DNA of 11,886 nucleotides, from contig DATJIC010000019.1 in assembly GCA_035493555.1 (NCBI GenBank), positions 1 through 11,886 on the forward strand, given 5' to 3'. The notes under the pieces are model-generated. The model searched no databases. It saw nothing but the letters and a program-made list of their open reading frames with translations, and was not told where the DNA came from. Position 1 is the first letter of the stretch. Each line of letters starts with the position of its first letter. Position numbers and translations under genes: made by a program. The stretch comes from CAMLKC01 sp035493555. Its GTDB lineage: Bacteria; Patescibacteriota; Saccharimonadia; Saccharimonadales; Saccharimonadaceae. This document shows positions 11,873-11,886 of the stretch, piece after piece.

Positions 11873-11881
11873 ACTATACCA
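11873..11881 (-). promoter_or_regulatory. Extended -10 promoter of the DHH-like gene
   Basis: Minus strand TG-G-TATAGT (11881-11873); start predicted near 11866, giving a leader of about 37 bases before the ATG at 11829. Any -35 lies beyond the window edge. Confidence 0.5.
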
Positions 11882-11886
11882 TAAGT

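Noticed and set aside
11830..11874. GTG start 15 codons upstream for the DHH-like protein
   Set aside because: It lies upstream of the predicted transcript start from the TGGTATAGT promoter and the extra residues are poly-basic with no family support.
1..11886. Search for CRISPR arrays, tRNA or rRNA genes, transposases, integrases, toxin-antitoxin pairs and defence genes
   Set aside because: No regularly spaced repeats, cloverleaf sequences, rRNA segments, transposase-like motifs or target-site duplications were seen; the window reads as core chromosome with small accessory genes.

Overview
This window looks like ordinary chromosome from a small-genome ultrasmall bacterium, most likely Candidatus Saccharibacteria (TM7) or a close Patescibacteria/CPR relative. 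That placement is an inference from gene content and style: RNase J with a long basic N-terminal extension, PNPase, S15 and TruB in one neighbourhood, very tight gene packing, a short TruB, and many small MutT/GNAT/PIG-L singletons. TGA is used as a stop codon (for example at 5793-5795) and no reading frame needs TGA as glycine, so the recoded SR1/Gracilibacteria lineages are unlikely. Base composition is close to 50% GC in most genes.

Layout. The minus strand carries an RNA-metabolism backbone, read from right to left: a large protein with a degenerate DHH-phosphoesterase-like domain and a disordered tail (9889-11829), truB (8495-9157), an aldose-1-epimerase/hexose-phosphate mutarotase-like gene (7775-8485), rpsO (7467-7733), a three-gene operon of a GreA/GreB-like factor, an FBP/FusB-type zinc-finger protein and a GNAT acetyltransferase (5363-6736), pnp (3082-5205), a family-4-like uracil-DNA glycosylase (1971-2561) and the N-terminal 438 residues of RNase J (1-1316, cut by the window edge). 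The order DHH protein, truB, rpsO, pnp echoes the widespread nrnA-truB-ribF-rpsO-pnp arrangement. Between these genes sit four plus-strand single-gene units with their own promoters: a two-helix membrane ORF of unusual codon use (1540-1857), two Nudix hydrolases (2624-3037 and 6971-7429) and a PIG-L deacetylase (9206-9892). Every stretch between genes is shorter than 300 bases and is filled by promoters, leaders or terminators.

How the genes fit together. RNase J and PNPase are the main RNA decay enzymes, S15 and TruB serve the ribosome and tRNA, the GreA-like protein acts on paused RNA polymerase, and the FBP-type protein probably acts on EF-G or the ribosome. The Nudix enzymes, UDG and mutarotase are housekeeping functions for nucleotide pools, DNA repair and sugar phosphates.

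There is no mobile element, CRISPR array, tRNA or rRNA, and I found no convincing new multi-gene system. The most interesting signals are: (1) a recurring geometry in which a -10 box lies only 6-9 bases before the start codon and no Shine-Dalgarno is present (leaderless mRNAs), seen for four genes and possibly six; (2) a DHH-fold protein that has lost its recognisable metal-binding motifs and carries a ~390-residue disordered tail; (3) a family-4-like UDG missing three of the four Fe-S cysteines; (4) a compact promoter-membrane ORF-terminator cassette with GC-rich codon use; (5) terminators written inside coding sequence.
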